From: Epithemia pelagica
Taxonomy: Eukaryota; Bacillariophyta; Bacillariophyceae; Surirellales; Surirellaceae
Direction of reading: 5' to 3'
Assembly: GCA_946965045.2 (NCBI GenBank)
Contig: OX337240.1
Coordinates: 1,116,001-1,180,000, forward strand
Length of the DNA: 64,000 nt
A program made the translations under genes and the position numbers. This document shows, one piece after another, positions 31,313-43,546 of this stretch; the first letter of the stretch is position 1; the number at the start of each line of letters is the position of its first letter. The notes under the pieces are model-generated. The model saw nothing but the letters and a program-made list of their open reading frames with translations, did not search any database and was not told where the DNA came from.

Positions 31313-33523
31313 ATGACGACAACAAGGACAACCACGACAATAACGCAAGAGTATTACGATGAATTGTGTGTGGAGAATCTCGAAGTGTTTGACTTGGACG
31401 ACGAGGATCAAGCCGTGAAGGAAACGGAAGAACAACTCCTGCAACAATTGGGAGTCGGCGCCGTGGACAATGAGCACCACCACCCAACAACAAAGAATGA
31501 GGAGTGCTGCTTTTGGTTGAGTCACTTGTCACGAACCTTTCCCACCACTCCGCAAGGTGTGGAAGAACGACGACAGATGCAACACTTTCAATACTTGGTT
31601 CATTCTCTGGTATCACCACAACCAGACGAACCACAGGACACGACGACGACGACCCACCACCAAACCACTGACGCAACACTGGACCGTACTACTACGGCGA
31701 CTCAAATTCAAGCGTACCTTACCGGCAATCCGGTCTTGTACTTGTCGCTCTTGTTGCACATGGAGGATCATCCGGAACGCAACCACCAAGGTGGTGGATT
31801 GACGGCACTTGTTGTTGCGGCGGCGAGTTCGACCCACAAGGACGATGCGGACCATTCCCAACGACAGTGGACGGCCTTGCAAACCTTGCATCATGTCTTG
31901 ACGACGGCCTTGCAACGCTCCAACCATAATAATACTCAGGTCCGCAATGCCGTGATTGGACACTATCAACAAGCTGTATCTTCGACAATGACGAGTGTCT
32001 TGTCCACGTGGGTGCAAACCTTGTACAGTCATGTCCAGCACATGGAGGACACCACAGCCACCACCACAACAAGACCACTATCACAACGACTGCGAGAAAT
32101 GCAGTACATTCTCGTCCTGCTGTGGTTTGCTGTCAAGCAATGCGAAGCCAACAAACAGCGATTCTTGCAACTCCGCATTCTTCCAACCACCAACGACAAG
32201 AACGACAATGAATCCTCACCAGCCGACACGGTCCACCGAACGAGCAGTCACGTCTTGGTCGAGTGTCTCACGCATCTCGTGACGGCTGCGCAACGCCACC
32301 AGGAGGAGGATCACCACGACGACGACGACAAGGACCAAAATGATACGACGCAAACCATCAGACTCCTCCTCCACGACTGTATTCGTGCCACTTGTCGGTT
32401 GGGAACCAGTTTGTGTACCTTTGAACCCGAATTGCGGTGGAATCCACCAAGTACTAGCACCAACAACAACCACAAGAACCAGAAGAACCAGCCACCCCTC
32501 GTTTCGTCGGCGCACGATGCCGTCTTGTCTCTGGCCACGGCTGGATGGATTCCCGCCTTGCACCAAGTGTGGACTTGGCAGGACGACGAACAGTCGTCGT
32601 CGTCGTCATTGTCATCCACAACCACTGCCATTTGGTCTCCACCATCCTGGGATCCCTCACCGTGGATTTTGGCTTTGAGAGCCATGGCCATTCAAAATCA
32701 AGTCGTGCAATCCATGGTGACGGTCGGACTCTTGCATCAAGCCTGTCGAACCTTTCATCACTTGGTGGTGGCATTGGCAACCACCACTGCGGGGACTGCG
32801 ACAACTACTACAACTAACAACCACACGGTTGTCAATACCGCCACTCCACCACCGGCATGGACAGTGGATACTCTCGTGGCCCTTGTGGGTCTCTTTCGAA
32901 ACATGAGTGCCAATGATGAAATCAAAACCATGTTGTGTTTGGGACGGTCCAGTGACTCCACCACCACCAACAACAACGAAGTCATGAGTATCGTACCGTC
33001 CTTGGTGCACGTCATGACCACTCCCTCGCATCCCCCCTTGTTGCAGGAACATGCCTGTGGGACGATTGCGGCCATGGCTTTGCGACAGCCTCGCAATGCC
33101 CAATTCTTGGTCGTGACCCATGCTGTCCACGTGGCCATTGTGCAGGTCATGCAACGCCATGCCTCCTCGGCACCTCTGCAACGACAAGCCGCCTTGGCCC
33201 TTCGAAATTTGGTCAGTCGAGACAAGTTGCTGACGAATGTGGCATCGGTCGAGTCCGAGGGACAACAGTCGCAACCACAGCCACAACCCTTGGGTCCGCT
33301 CTTGTTGCAAGCCGGTGCCCAACAAGCCTTGCTCCAGTACGCGGCACCTCATGCATCGTGTCAAGATGAAGTCTATGCCGCCTTGCGGGAATTGGGTGTA
33401 CAAGGCATTTCCATGGTTCATCATGTCCGCGTTGTGGATTCTTCCGGAACGGAACAAGTTGTGGTACAACCCACGCCACAGTTTGGAGCCGTTGCCTCCA
33501 ATTTTCGACCCGTCTACGAGTGA
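31313..33523 (+). CDS. Armadillo-repeat protein, ARMC6-like
   Basis: 736 aa from ATG 31313; the frame is open upstream to 30902, but that part overlaps the divergent gene. The opening YYDELCVENLEVFDLDDEDQAVKETEEQLLQQLG resembles the acidic start of ARMC6 proteins. Helical repeats follow. The best match is near the end: QEHACGTIAAMALRQPRNAQFL..AVHVAIVQVMQRH, then LQRQAALALRNLVSR, a signature of the last ARM repeats of ARMC6. VDTLVALVGLFRNMSANDEIK is an earlier repeat. Thr/Asn/Asp-rich loops separate repeats. The protein is a predicted scaffold of unknown process. It ends FRPVYE. Confidence 0.68.
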   Translation: MTTTRTTTTITQEYYDELCVENLEVFDLDDEDQAVKETEEQLLQQLGVGAVDNEHHHPTTKNEECCFWLSHLSRTFPTTPQGVEERRQMQHFQYLVHSLVSPQPDEPQDTTTTTHHQTTDATLDRTTTATQIQAYLTGNPVLYLSLLLHMEDHPERNHQGGGLTALVVAAASSTHKDDADHSQRQWTALQTLHHVLTTALQRSNHNNTQVRNAVIGHYQQAVSSTMTSVLSTWVQTLYSHVQHMEDTTATTTTRPLSQRLREMQYILVLLWFAVKQCEANKQRFLQLRILPTTNDKNDNESSPADTVHRTSSHVLVECLTHLVTAAQRHQEEDHHDDDDKDQNDTTQTIRLLLHDCIRATCRLGTSLCTFEPELRWNPPSTSTNNNHKNQKNQPPLVSSAHDAVLSLATAGWIPALHQVWTWQDDEQSSSSSLSSTTTAIWSPPSWDPSPWILALRAMAIQNQVVQSMVTVGLLHQACRTFHHLVVALATTTAGTATTTTTNNHTVVNTATPPPAWTVDTLVALVGLFRNMSANDEIKTMLCLGRSSDSTTTNNNEVMSIVPSLVHVMTTPSHPPLLQEHACGTIAAMALRQPRNAQFLVVTHAVHVAIVQVMQRHASSAPLQRQAALALRNLVSRDKLLTNVASVESEGQQSQPQPQPLGPLLLQAGAQQALLQYAAPHASCQDEVYAALRELGVQGISMVHHVRVVDSSGTEQVVVQPTPQFGAVASNFRPVYE

Positions 33524-33749
33524 GACCAACCTACAGGCCCCGCATATGCGTCCCCTTGGAGAGAACGGTCACGTGTCAAAGTGGTGTTTGGCAAGATGTG
33601 TACGACCGTGCGGTGGCAAAACCTGAAACACGAAAAACAACACGTCGTCGTTTGGGACGAGGAATGCTTTGTGATATTCCATTGCAAAAACGACAAAAGT
33701 GGAATATGGTTTGGGTACGGAACTGCCGAACGTCTTTTTAGTATCAGTA

Positions 33750-36595
33750 TTAATGTTCTTCTTCGCTACTGCGCTCCTTCTCAATGGGCTCACAAAGCCA
33801 TTCAATCAATTCCTCTCCCGAGAGAGCCCGCAAATCCCCCTTGTTCCAGGACCCCGCCCTTCCGGCGGCCGCATCGGCAATTTTGGAATAGGCCACGGCA
33901 AATTCCCGACGGATTCGATGATAATAACCACCCCGTAGTACATGAGCCACATCGTAAAAGGTTTCAAAGGGATCTTCAATCGTCAAGGCGGCACTGTAAT
34001 TCCGCCAGCCATCCAATTCGGCCTTGACTTCCCGTTCCATCAAACCACGAGTCGCGGTCGAATGGAGACTCACCACAAATCGTTTGTAATCAAACTCGTA
34101 GGCATAATAACGAAAAAAGGAGGCCAACAATATGGACAAACTCAAATCATTGCCCGCAAAGTGCAGTTGCAAGAGCATGGCTTCACTGGGTGCCGCTGCC
34201 GCGCCGGGGTTGTTGTGGGCCGCCGGACGATTCGTGGAGGCCTGGTAAAAGTGTCGATTGACGCGTTTGCCCTCTTCCGATGGATGCGCGACAATATGAC
34301 GGGGGAGGGCCACGAGTTCTCGATATGGCGTTCCTCGTGGCAAACTGGGCCATGCCGGGTCCATCCATTGCAGATTGGGCAAGAGAGGATTGGGTCGTTG
34401 GGTGGAAGGATTGCGGAAACGGGCGTCGCCTTCGGGACGAGCAACGGGAGAGACGAAGCCATTTCCAGAACGTTTGTGAAAGGTGAGGAAATGAAGCAGC
34501 ATAATAATATAGCCATAGCTGCTGAGTGTGTGCCGAGCGGGGTTGTTAATGTCACGAGCCTTGGCCCAGCGTTTAATAATCATGGACAAGACTCGTGTAA
34601 TGGGCGTAATGTCCGCGTAGGACCGTAACAGAGACGTATTGAGAACAGCCAAAGGATTGTGCATGGAAATGTCACATTCAATGTAGTCGTCCTTCTTGTT
34701 TTGGTCCACATCCTCGCCATCCTTACTGTCGTTCTCGTCTTTCCCTTGGGAAGACGACGATGACAGTGGATTGGGACAACGATACATGACAATCGGAATG
34801 CGAGCAGAAAGACGCGCCGTGTCGACATCGACCATTCCACCCGATGATTCCATAAACTCGGCCAATTCTGCCATGGCCGTGGCACCATTGAGCTCTGCGG
34901 CCGTTCCGTCATCCGGCAATTGCAAGCACATGTCAAGATCCGAATTGGGGGAACCAAAGCCATTGGCGGAGGAACCAAAAATCACCACCTTGGTACCGGG
35001 AGGAAAAATACCACTTTGGTGCACGCATTCTTCGGTACGTTTCCGAACCAGTTCTCGGCGTTGCATGACCATATCTTGTTCGGCAAATACTTGTTGAAAC
35101 ACTTGGCCCATGGCCGACGACATTTTATTGAATACATTGACGGCCGCCGGATCCACACTCCACGCTGATCCTGGCGACGCTGCTGGTGTTGCTGTTGTGT
35201 TGTTGTTGTTGTTGGTGGTGGCTCCGTTGCGAGGAAACAAAATTTCTTCGAGTGGTAAGGTATTGGGATGAAAGCCCAGAGTTCGCATTTGCATCTTGAC
35301 ACGGGCTTGGGTAAAGCGCTCAAAGTCTGTCGCCGATAAATTGGGTGGCAAATCTTGCAAGGCCTCGCACCAAATGCGAGTACCTCGGCCCGTGTTGCTG
35401 CTTTCTTCGTCCACACTATTGTTACCGACAAGCGCAAATTCTTCCGACAAGGGACACCACAATTCGTATTCAATTCTCATTTTCAAAACCAACTCGCGAC
35501 GAAGTAACATGGTCATGGACGGATTCAACACGAGCGCTCGAAGTATACCCGCAAAGGCCAATTGCGAATCTCTCCACTTGCGTTCACACGATGCTCGTCC
35601 ACTCATGAGGACCCGTGTCTTTTCCTTCAATTCAGCGTCCAAGGCTGCTTCGGGGGACGAGTCTCCCTCATTTTCTTTTGGATTGGTCAATTGTGGAGCA
35701 CCGCCGTTCCGACTGGAAGCAGGAGTAGCGGTAGTACTAGTAGCCGTTTCGTCCAATGTCCCTGCATCCTCCTTTTGCTGTTGTTGCTGTTGTTTTTTGA
35801 GTTCTTCCACTTCTTTTTCCAGAACGGCCAATTTGGTACTCGTCTTGTCGTGTTCGTGGGCACAGGCTTCCACGACCTTGCGCGCTTCTTGGATGCAACC
35901 CCAAGTGGCACGAGCGGCCGATTCATTGGGTCGGGTCAAGTGGGTTTCCAAAATAATGGCCAAGGAATGCAAGGACGACAAGGAGGTGGGATTGGATTTT
36001 TTACCCTTGAAATTGCTCAAAATAAAGCGCACACTGGGTTCAAAGTCGGATTCCTGGACACGGACCAAGACGGTCGGTCCAGTGGCCAAGGTGTAGAGTG
36101 GATCGTCTTCCCAAAACAAGCGAAAAATGACATGACCGGGTGTACGGGGAGAATAAAAGGGAACCTTGCCAGAGACACTTTTGGAAGCTGGATCTTTCCA
36201 AAATTCTCCCAAGACACTCTTGGCAATAATGGAGGTCTGTGTCCCATTTTCGGTACACCCTCGTCGAAAGAGACCCAACTGCAATTTGGACAAGGCATGC
36301 TCGAGGCTAGCCTTGGCTCCATACCGTTCCGTCATGTGTTTGCGTAGATACTCCATGGACAAGACCCATTGAGCGACCAATTCTTCTCGTGGTCGGAGAG
36401 GCAACACCACACTGGAATCGTGCCCTCCTTGACCTCGTACCATAATCCGTCCGGGTTGCTCTTCTGGATGCGTCCATAATCGTTTGGGAGGAGGAGCTTC
36501 CTTTTTGGTGGTCGTAGGAGGTGCCGCGTGGGTTGTGGCCGGTGGAGTTTGGAGGGGTGTCCCCGGCGCTGCAGTTTGCGGTTTCTTGGTGGGAG

Positions 36596-36635
<40 letters not shown>

Positions 36636-38165
36636 CGTAGTAGTGGGAGGCTGAGAGGTTGGTGTCGTACCCTTTCGAACCGGAGTACTATTCTGTGTCG
36701 GCAAAGAGGATGGTCCGACGGGGGACGACGAGTGAACCGTAGGAGTTGCAGTAGTGCGTTGTGGTTGAGAAGGTGTCTGTGATGCTGCTGCTGCTGGGGA
36801 CTGTGGTCCCCAAGGACTGGGGCGATCTGGAGTCGTCATGGATGAGGTTGTGGTGTTAGTTGTATTCGTTGGAGGAGTAGTGTTTCGTCGTGGTGGTGTT
36901 CCAATTACGGAGGGTGCCTGGTGGTGAATCGTGGACAATGGAGTGTTGTTTGTTGTTGTGGTTGGAGCATCGGACATGAGTTCATCCAATCCTCGTTCAA
37001 TCGACGTCATGCGTAATCCATCCAATGAGGATTGTGATGCATGTTGTGGTTGGTGATTGTTGTCGTTGTTGTTGGTGGTGTGTTGCTCCGGCAAGAGTGG
37101 AGTATTGTTGGAAGAAAGGAGTGCATGGTTCTGATTATTGTTGGAGGGATAACCGTGTACCGGAGGAAGGGACGGATGATTCAAAGGTGGAGACACCATT
37201 CTATTGGAAGGGGAACCAGAAGAAGAAGACAAAGGCATTGGAGCAGATGAGGAAGAGGGAAACAGCAGAGAAGATGACGGTTGTCCGTTGGATGGATGAT
37301 GGTGAAAGGCAAAGGGTGATATCGGCAAGGAAGAAGGAGGATTACTGTTTGGAGAAGGCGGTATGGATGGTTGAGCAGGGGAGGCAATGGATTGGTGAGG
37401 AGTCGGCAAGGAAGATATTGTTGGTGGTTGTAGAGACGGTTGTTGTTGTACGGGTGGAGGTGGTGGTTGTGGAGAGATCTTCCGATCCATGGCAGTTTGA
37501 GTAGTGCTGGAGGAGGGAGCTTGTATACTGGTTGTGCTGGACATTGGTTGTGACTGTGCCGTCATCGATGAAGGTGTAGAGTTTGTTGGTTGATTATTTT
37601 TCAAAGTGTTGTGATCCAATGGCGTAGCCACAGCCGAGGATTGAGGGCTTGTTGTGGTTGGCTGTTGTTGGGACCCTAAAAAGGTACGTGCAGCACTCAA
37701 AAATGCCTTTTGATCCTGCTGACCAGTCTGATAATCTTCGTGTATTCTCAAGGCCTGTGGATGGTTCCCCTTGAGATAGGGCATAAAGGCAATCAAGACA
37801 TCCTGTGGTGAATCAAAATGGACCAGAACAAAGGTTCATCCAAACCGTGAATGAGCGTTCACAACCCACTGTGTATCAAACCAAACCATTCCAAACAAAC
37901 TCAAAGAGGAACGTACCTCATCGCGCATCATCGTCATGCCCGACGACCTGTCGTCTGGTACCGACGAGGACGGAGGAGATGGTTGATGATGATGATGCGA
38001 CGATCGACTACCTCGTCCTCCACCATGATGATGTCTGGATCCTCGTCCGCCTCCACCACCTCTTCGTGGACCACGATGACTGCGGCCACTATTATTGTTG
38101 TTGCTTCGGCCACTTCCTCCACCTCGTGGTGTCGACCGTCGCCCCGACGAATGCGAACTGGACAT
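33750..38165 (-). CDS. Poly(A) polymerase/terminal uridylyltransferase-family nucleotidyltransferase (two exons)
   Basis: Exon 1 is 38165-37917 and exon 2 is 37802-33750; they join in phase (83 + 1350 codons, 1433 aa). Exon 1 is Arg/Gly/His-rich with RGG-like stretches, suiting RNA binding. A 400-residue Pro/Gln/Ser/Thr-rich linker follows, including a poly-Thr tract. The core has GSSANGFGSPNSDLDMCL with catalytic Asp1038 and Asp1040, and the third Asp in YIECDISMHNPLAVLN (about 1127). LLRSYADITPITRVLSMIIKRWAKARDI, HTLSSYGYIIMLLHFL and a PAP-associated segment complete the TUTase/cytoplasmic poly(A) polymerase architecture. The expected role is 3' addition of A or U to RNA. A predicted coiled coil precedes the core (KLAVLEKEVEELKKQQQQQQ). 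Its first exon and part of exon 2 are copied in the adjoining triplication. An alternative in-frame Met lies at 38222. Confidence 0.85.
36590..36640 (+). repeat. GTT/AAC microsatellite coding poly-Thr
   Basis: A pure GTT run on the plus strand encodes a long poly-Thr tract in the minus-strand nucleotidyltransferase linker. Its length is likely to be polymorphic. Confidence 0.8.
37803..37916 (-). other. Intron of the nucleotidyltransferase gene
   Basis: 114 bp. The donor is GAG|GTACGT and the acceptor CACCACAG|GATG. The reading frame after the donor meets a stop (37836-37838), and splicing restores frame (MMRDE joined to DVLIAFMPYL). Exact copies lie at 41089-41202 and 44375-44488. Confidence 0.85.
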
Positions 38166-38889
38166 GGTGGTCAATGAATCGAATGGGGACAACAAGTTTC
38201 TTATAGCAGCCAAACCATTCAAGAAAACTGGAAGGGGCCTCCTCTCTATTAGTTTGTCAGGTTTGCTTTTTGTTCTATGGACTCAACGGATTGTTGGTAT
38301 TGCAGAAAAGAATTTCACAACAACGCCGCAGTTCGGTCATTTCATTTCGGGTTCGGGGAGATGGAGATAGCATCCATAGACTTTGATGGAGAGCATCAAT
38401 CCTGAGCGCGATGTATAATACATGTCATCTATCATGCATTTCAGTAAAGATCTCCCCCGCTTGTCGTAGTAGACGGAGCCGCAGAGACGTGCGACTGTCT
38501 TACGACATCTATTGTCGAATCAAAAAGCTGTGGAGTCAGACACCATGTGTTCTGTGTCACTTTCATGTCTTAGATGAAGCTGCTCCTTCAACGAATGCCA
38601 GTTTGATATGTCTCGTTTCTGTCTTGCCAGGTTGCACCGAGATCCGGCGAATTCTCCAGACTTAAACAATAATGCAGCACCCAATCCTAACTTGACATGA
38701 TGCAATCTTTCCCTTTTTTCGTTTTACTCAAAACTACCCCTCAAAAGACTCAATGAACAATCAACGCGACAATAACAACATTCCCATTTCCCATAAAACA
38801 AACAACAAACAACAACGACATCCATAACATTCTTCGATAACAACAAGAGAACAAAAGACGGACGACACAAAAACGAGCAATTCCAAACA
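38166..38889. promoter_or_regulatory. Divergent promoter region between nucleotidyltransferase and GAF genes
   Basis: 724 bp between the two starts, copied at 41452-42175 and, with small indels, 44738-45456. Short frames here (for example around 38411-38665) lack motifs. The 150 bp before the GAF start are A/C-rich (repeated ACAAC, AACAA), resembling a 5' untranslated region. Confidence 0.5.
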
Positions 38890-40041
38890 ATGAACCATTC
38901 CAACCAAGCCATTGTGAAAAAGACTGATCTTTCGACCACGAAATCTTTTCGTACAATTACAAGCACCAGCATGGAGGAGGAGGATGAGTGTGGTAAAAAG
39001 ACTCTGGATCACGGTCATCCAGAAGACGACAATAACAAGGACCCAATGAAAACGGACACACAAAGGAACCCTCCTTCGTTGTCTTGTTGTGCAACGGATG
39101 CTGCTTCCACAGTCCACAACACTAACAGCAACCACAACCAGCATTCTCAATGGCAACAAGACATTGAACGAGAACATGGCCGTTTAATGGCCTTGCAATC
39201 CTATCATGTCTTGGATCGTCCTCCCAATCCTCAACAAGTTCGTCTGGCGACCATGGCCGCTCGCTTTTGTCGGGTTCGTCTCGCACGCATTGTCTTGGTC
39301 GATTTCGATCGCTGTTGGATCTTGGCCGAATCCTCCAGGACCGACAATAACGAGTCGTTGTCAATGACGACGAGCTCCCAAGAAGTTGCTCGGCAACGAT
39401 CCGTCTACGATTGGGCCGTCACAAATGCCTACCAACAACAACAACAAATGCTCCACAATTGCAACGACGACTCCAACCATGTTCCCCACGTTTCCGTTCT
39501 GACCAATCTATCGTTGCCGGATGCTCCCTCCTTGGACCTTCCCACTTACCACCATCCAGTGGTTGCGACAAATGATTCGACGACAACGACAACAACTGCC
39601 GTGGTGGAAACTCCCCTGCACTTTTTTGCCAGCGTCCCCTTGATCAATCCCCAAGGTCACATTCTGGGTGTCTTGGCCATTCTCGACGATCTACCCCGCA
39701 CCAGCGACAAGGCTGCCGTATCGGAGGCCCAAGCTCATGTCCTGACCGATTTGGCCCATGCGAGCACGACCTTGTTGCAAGAACAACAGTGGCAATTGGT
39801 CCAGGGTGTCAATAGCAAGGCCTTTCAACCCAATCTCGTGCGATCGGCACGATTTGTCGTTTCTCAATTGCAGACCTTGCAGCAAGATCCAGAATTGCAA
39901 GCCATGGCACGACAATCGCAACAACAGGCCTTGGATTCGGCATGTGTCTCGGCGCAGTATCTGTCCACCTCCTTGCAACAGCATCCACGAAAACCACCAC
40001 CACCACCTCCATCCCAACAACCATTGACATTTCTGGAATAA
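38890..40041 (+). CDS. GAF-domain protein, copy 1
   Basis: 383 aa. The N-terminal 85 residues are polar and disordered. A GAF domain spans about residues 97-270: QSYHVLDRPPNPQQVRLATMAARFCRVRLARIVLVDFDRCWILAES matches the classical opening (YxxLDTPPxxxxDxLxxLAAxxxxxPxAxVSLVDxDRxW). HFFASVPLINPQGHILGVLAILDDLPR matches the final strands. A Thr/Asn/Gln-rich insertion lies between. A helical segment follows, with a poly-Pro tail. There is no kinase or cyclase output domain, so it is probably a small-molecule or redox sensor acting through partners (inference). The ATG context AACAATGAACC is the same in all three copies. Confidence 0.8.
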   Translation: MNHSNQAIVKKTDLSTTKSFRTITSTSMEEEDECGKKTLDHGHPEDDNNKDPMKTDTQRNPPSLSCCATDAASTVHNTNSNHNQHSQWQQDIEREHGRLMALQSYHVLDRPPNPQQVRLATMAARFCRVRLARIVLVDFDRCWILAESSRTDNNESLSMTTSSQEVARQRSVYDWAVTNAYQQQQQMLHNCNDDSNHVPHVSVLTNLSLPDAPSLDLPTYHHPVVATNDSTTTTTTAVVETPLHFFASVPLINPQGHILGVLAILDDLPRTSDKAAVSEAQAHVLTDLAHASTTLLQEQQWQLVQGVNSKAFQPNLVRSARFVVSQLQTLQQDPELQAMARQSQQQALDSACVSAQYLSTSLQQHPRKPPPPPPSQQPLTFLE

Positions 40042-40260
40042 CAACAACACAGACACCCACATGCCCATTGGATGAAACGGTCTTCTGTGTGTGCATGCGC
40101 AAATGGTCATCATGGATCTTCTTGTCAAGTGCGAGAAATACACACCAATTCATGGTCTCCATTCTCCATGTCCGTCCCTTGTCCATACAACATCTATGTC
40201 CCTGCAGCTCGTTGGTCTTTTCTGGGGGAGCAGCTCTACTAGAGCTTCTTCTGACACTCA

Positions 40261-41451
40261 TCATCGAGGATTGTGTCTGCGTTTGGATAAAAGCCGAGGC
40301 TGCAAAGAGAATCCATTTCGCGTCAGGAAGAGGCACCTTGCGTAGCTACCTAGGAATGGGGGACTGTGTTGCTCCGGCAAGAGTGGAGTATTGTTGGAAG
40401 AAAGGAGTGCATGGTTCTGATTATTGTTGGAGGGATAACCGTGTACCGGAGGAAGGGACGGATGATTCAAAGGTGGAGACACCATTCTATTGGAAGGGGA
40501 ACCAGAAGAAGAAGACAAAGGCATTGGAGCAGATGAGGAAGAGGGAAACAGCAGAGAAGATGACGGTTGTCCGTTGGATGGATGATGGTGAAAGGCAAAG
40601 GGTGATATCGGCAAGGAAGAAGGAGGATTACTGTTTGGAGAAGGCGGTATGGATGGTTGAGCAGGGGAGGCAATGGATTGGTGAGGAGTCGGCAAGGAAG
40701 ATATTGTTGGTGGTTGTAGAGACGGTTGTTGTTGTACGGGTGGAGGTGGTGGTTGTGGAGAGATCTTCCGATCCATGGCAGTTTGAGTAGTGCTGGAGGA
40801 GGGAGCTTGTATACTGGTTGTGCTGGACATTGGTTGTGACTGTGCCGTCATCGATGAAGGTGTAGAGTTTGTTGGTTGATTATTTTTCAAAGTGTTGTGA
40901 TCCAATGGCGTAGCCACAGCCGAGGATTGAGGGCTTGTTGTGGTTGGCTGTTGTTGGGACCCTAAAAAGGTACGTGCGGCACTCAAAAATGCCTTTTGAT
41001 CCTGCTGACCAGTCTGATAATCTTCGTGTATTCTCAAGGCCTGTGGATGGTTCCCCTTGAGATAGGGCATAAAGGCAATCAAGACATCCTGTGGTGAATC
41101 AAAATGGACCAGAACAAAGGTTCATCCAAACCGTGAATGAGCGTTCACAACCCACTGTGTATCAAACCAAACCATTCCAAACAAACTCAAAGAGGAACGT
41201 ACCTCATCGCGCATCATCGTCATGCCCGACGACCTGTCGTCTGGTACCGACGAGGACGGAGGAGATGGTTGATGATGATGATGCGACGATCGACTACCTC
41301 GTCCTCCACCATGATGATGTCTGGATCCTCGTCCGCCTCCACCACCTCTTCGTGGACCACGATGACTGCGGCCACTATTATTGTTGTTGCTTCGGCCACT
41401 TCCTCCACCTCGTGGTGTCGACCGTCGCCCCGACGAATGCGAACTGGACAT
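40261..41451 (-). pseudogene. Truncated nucleotidyltransferase 5' copy (unit 2) with new tail
   Basis: Exon 1 (41451-41203), the intron (41089-41202) and the start of exon 2 are copied intact. The reading frame then crosses the junction at 40365 and stops at 40261. The predicted product is about 358 aa: the RGG-rich N-terminus and part of the linker, plus about 34 junction-derived residues (starting SPPFLGSYARC). No catalytic core is present. The tail is antisense to the 3' flank of GAF copy 1. It keeps the complete promoter and splice sites, so it could be transcribed. Confidence 0.8.
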
Positions 41452-42175
41452 GGTGGTCAATGAATCGAATGGGGACAACAAGTTTCTTATAGCAGCCAAA
41501 CCATTCAAGAAAACTGGAAGGGGCCTCCTCTCTATTAGTTTGTCAGGTTTGCTTTTTGTTCTATGGACTCAACGGATTGTTGGTATTGCAGAAAAGAATT
41601 TCACAACAACGCCGCAGTTCGGTCATTTCATTTCGGGTTCGGGGAGATGGAGATAGCATCCATAGACTTTGATGGAGAGCATCAATCCTGAGCGCGATGT
41701 ATAATACATGTCATCTATCATGCATTTCAGTAAAGATCTCCCCCGCTTGTCGTAGTAGACGGAGCCGCAGAGACGTGCGACTGTCTTACGACATCTATTG
41801 TCGAATCAAAAAGCTGTGGAGTCAGACACCATGTGTTCTGTGTCACTTTCATGTCTTAGATGAAGCTGCTCCTTCAACGAATGCCAGTTTGATATGTCTC
41901 GTTTCTGTCTTGCCAGGTTGCACCGAGATCCGGCGAATTCTCCAGACTTAAACAATAATGCAGCACCCAATCCTAACTTGACATGATGCAATCTTTCCCT
42001 TTTTTCGTTTTACTCAAAACTACCCCTCAAAAGACTCAATGAACAATCAACGCGACAATAACAACATTCCCATTTCCCATAAAACAAACAACAAACAACA
42101 ACGACATCCATAACATTCTTCGATAACAACAAGAGAACAAAAGACGGACGACACAAAAACGAGCAATTCCAAACA

Positions 42176-43327
42176 ATGAACCATTCCAACCAAGCCATTG
42201 TGAAAAAGACTGATCTTTCGACCACGAAATCTTTTCGTACAATTACAAGCACCAGCATGGAGGAGGAGGATGAGTGTGGTAAAAAGACTCTGGATCACGG
42301 TCATCCAGAAGACGACAATAACAAGGACCCAATGAAAACGGACACACAAAGGAACCCTCCTTCGTTGTCTTGTTGTGCAACGGATGCTGCTTCCACAGTC
42401 CACAACACTAACAGCAACCACAACCAGCATTCTCAATGGCAACAAGACATTGAACGAGAACATGGCCGTTTAATGGCCTTGCAATCCTATCATGTCTTGG
42501 ATCGTCCTCCCAATCCTCAACAAGTTCGTCTGGCGACCATGGCCGCTCGCTTTTGTCGGGTTCGTCTCGCACGCATTGTCTTGGTCGATTTCGATCGCTG
42601 TTGGATCTTGGCCGAATCCTCCAGGACCGACAATAACGAGTCGTTGTCAATGACGACGAGCTCCCAAGAAGTTGCTCGGCAACGATCCGTCTACGATTGG
42701 GCCGTCACAAATGCCTACCAACAACAACAACAAATGCTCCACAATTGCAACGACGACTCCAACCATGTTCCCCACGTTTCCGTTCTGACCAATCTATCGT
42801 TGCCGGATGCTCCCTCCTTGGACCTTCCCACTTACCACCATCCAGTGGTTGCGACAAATGATTCGACGACAACGACAACAACTGCCGTGGTGGAAACTCC
42901 CCTGCACTTTTTTGCCAGCGTCCCCTTGATCAATCCCCAAGGTCACATTCTGGGTGTCTTGGCCATTCTCGACGATCTACCCCGCACCAGCGACAAGGCT
43001 GCCGTATCGGAGGCCCAAGCTCATGTCCTGACCGATTTGGCCCATGCGAGCACGACCTTGTTGCAAGAACAACAGTGGCAATTGGTCCAGGGTGTCAATA
43101 GCAAGGCCTTTCAACCCAATCTCGTGCGATCGGCACGATTTGTCGTTTCTCAATTGCAGACCTTGCAGCAAGATCCAGAATTGCAAGCCATGGCACGACA
43201 ATCGCAACAACAGGCCTTGGATTCGGCATGTGTCTCGGCGCAGTATCTGTCCACCTCCTTGCAACAGCATCCACGAAAACCACCACCACCACCTCCATCC
43301 CAACAACCATTGACATTTCTGGAATAA
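42176..43327 (+). CDS. GAF-domain protein, copy 2
   Basis: 383 aa, predicted protein identical to copy 1 (38890). It has the same 5' flank for over 700 bp, so the promoter is duplicated too. Domain content is as for copy 1. Its 3' flank runs into the junction with unit 3. Confidence 0.8.
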   Translation: MNHSNQAIVKKTDLSTTKSFRTITSTSMEEEDECGKKTLDHGHPEDDNNKDPMKTDTQRNPPSLSCCATDAASTVHNTNSNHNQHSQWQQDIEREHGRLMALQSYHVLDRPPNPQQVRLATMAARFCRVRLARIVLVDFDRCWILAESSRTDNNESLSMTTSSQEVARQRSVYDWAVTNAYQQQQQMLHNCNDDSNHVPHVSVLTNLSLPDAPSLDLPTYHHPVVATNDSTTTTTTAVVETPLHFFASVPLINPQGHILGVLAILDDLPRTSDKAAVSEAQAHVLTDLAHASTTLLQEQQWQLVQGVNSKAFQPNLVRSARFVVSQLQTLQQDPELQAMARQSQQQALDSACVSAQYLSTSLQQHPRKPPPPPPSQQPLTFLE

Positions 43328-43546
43328 CAACAACACAGACACCCACATGCCCATTGGATGAAACGGTCTTCTGTGTGTGCATGCGCAAATGGTCATCATG
43401 GATCTTCTTGTCAAGTGCGAGAAATACACACCAATTCATGGTCTCCATTCTCCATGTCCGTCCCTTGTCCATACAACATCTATGTCCCTGCAGCTCGTTG
43501 GTCTTTTCTGGGGGAGCAGCTCTACTAGAGCTTCTTCTGACACTCA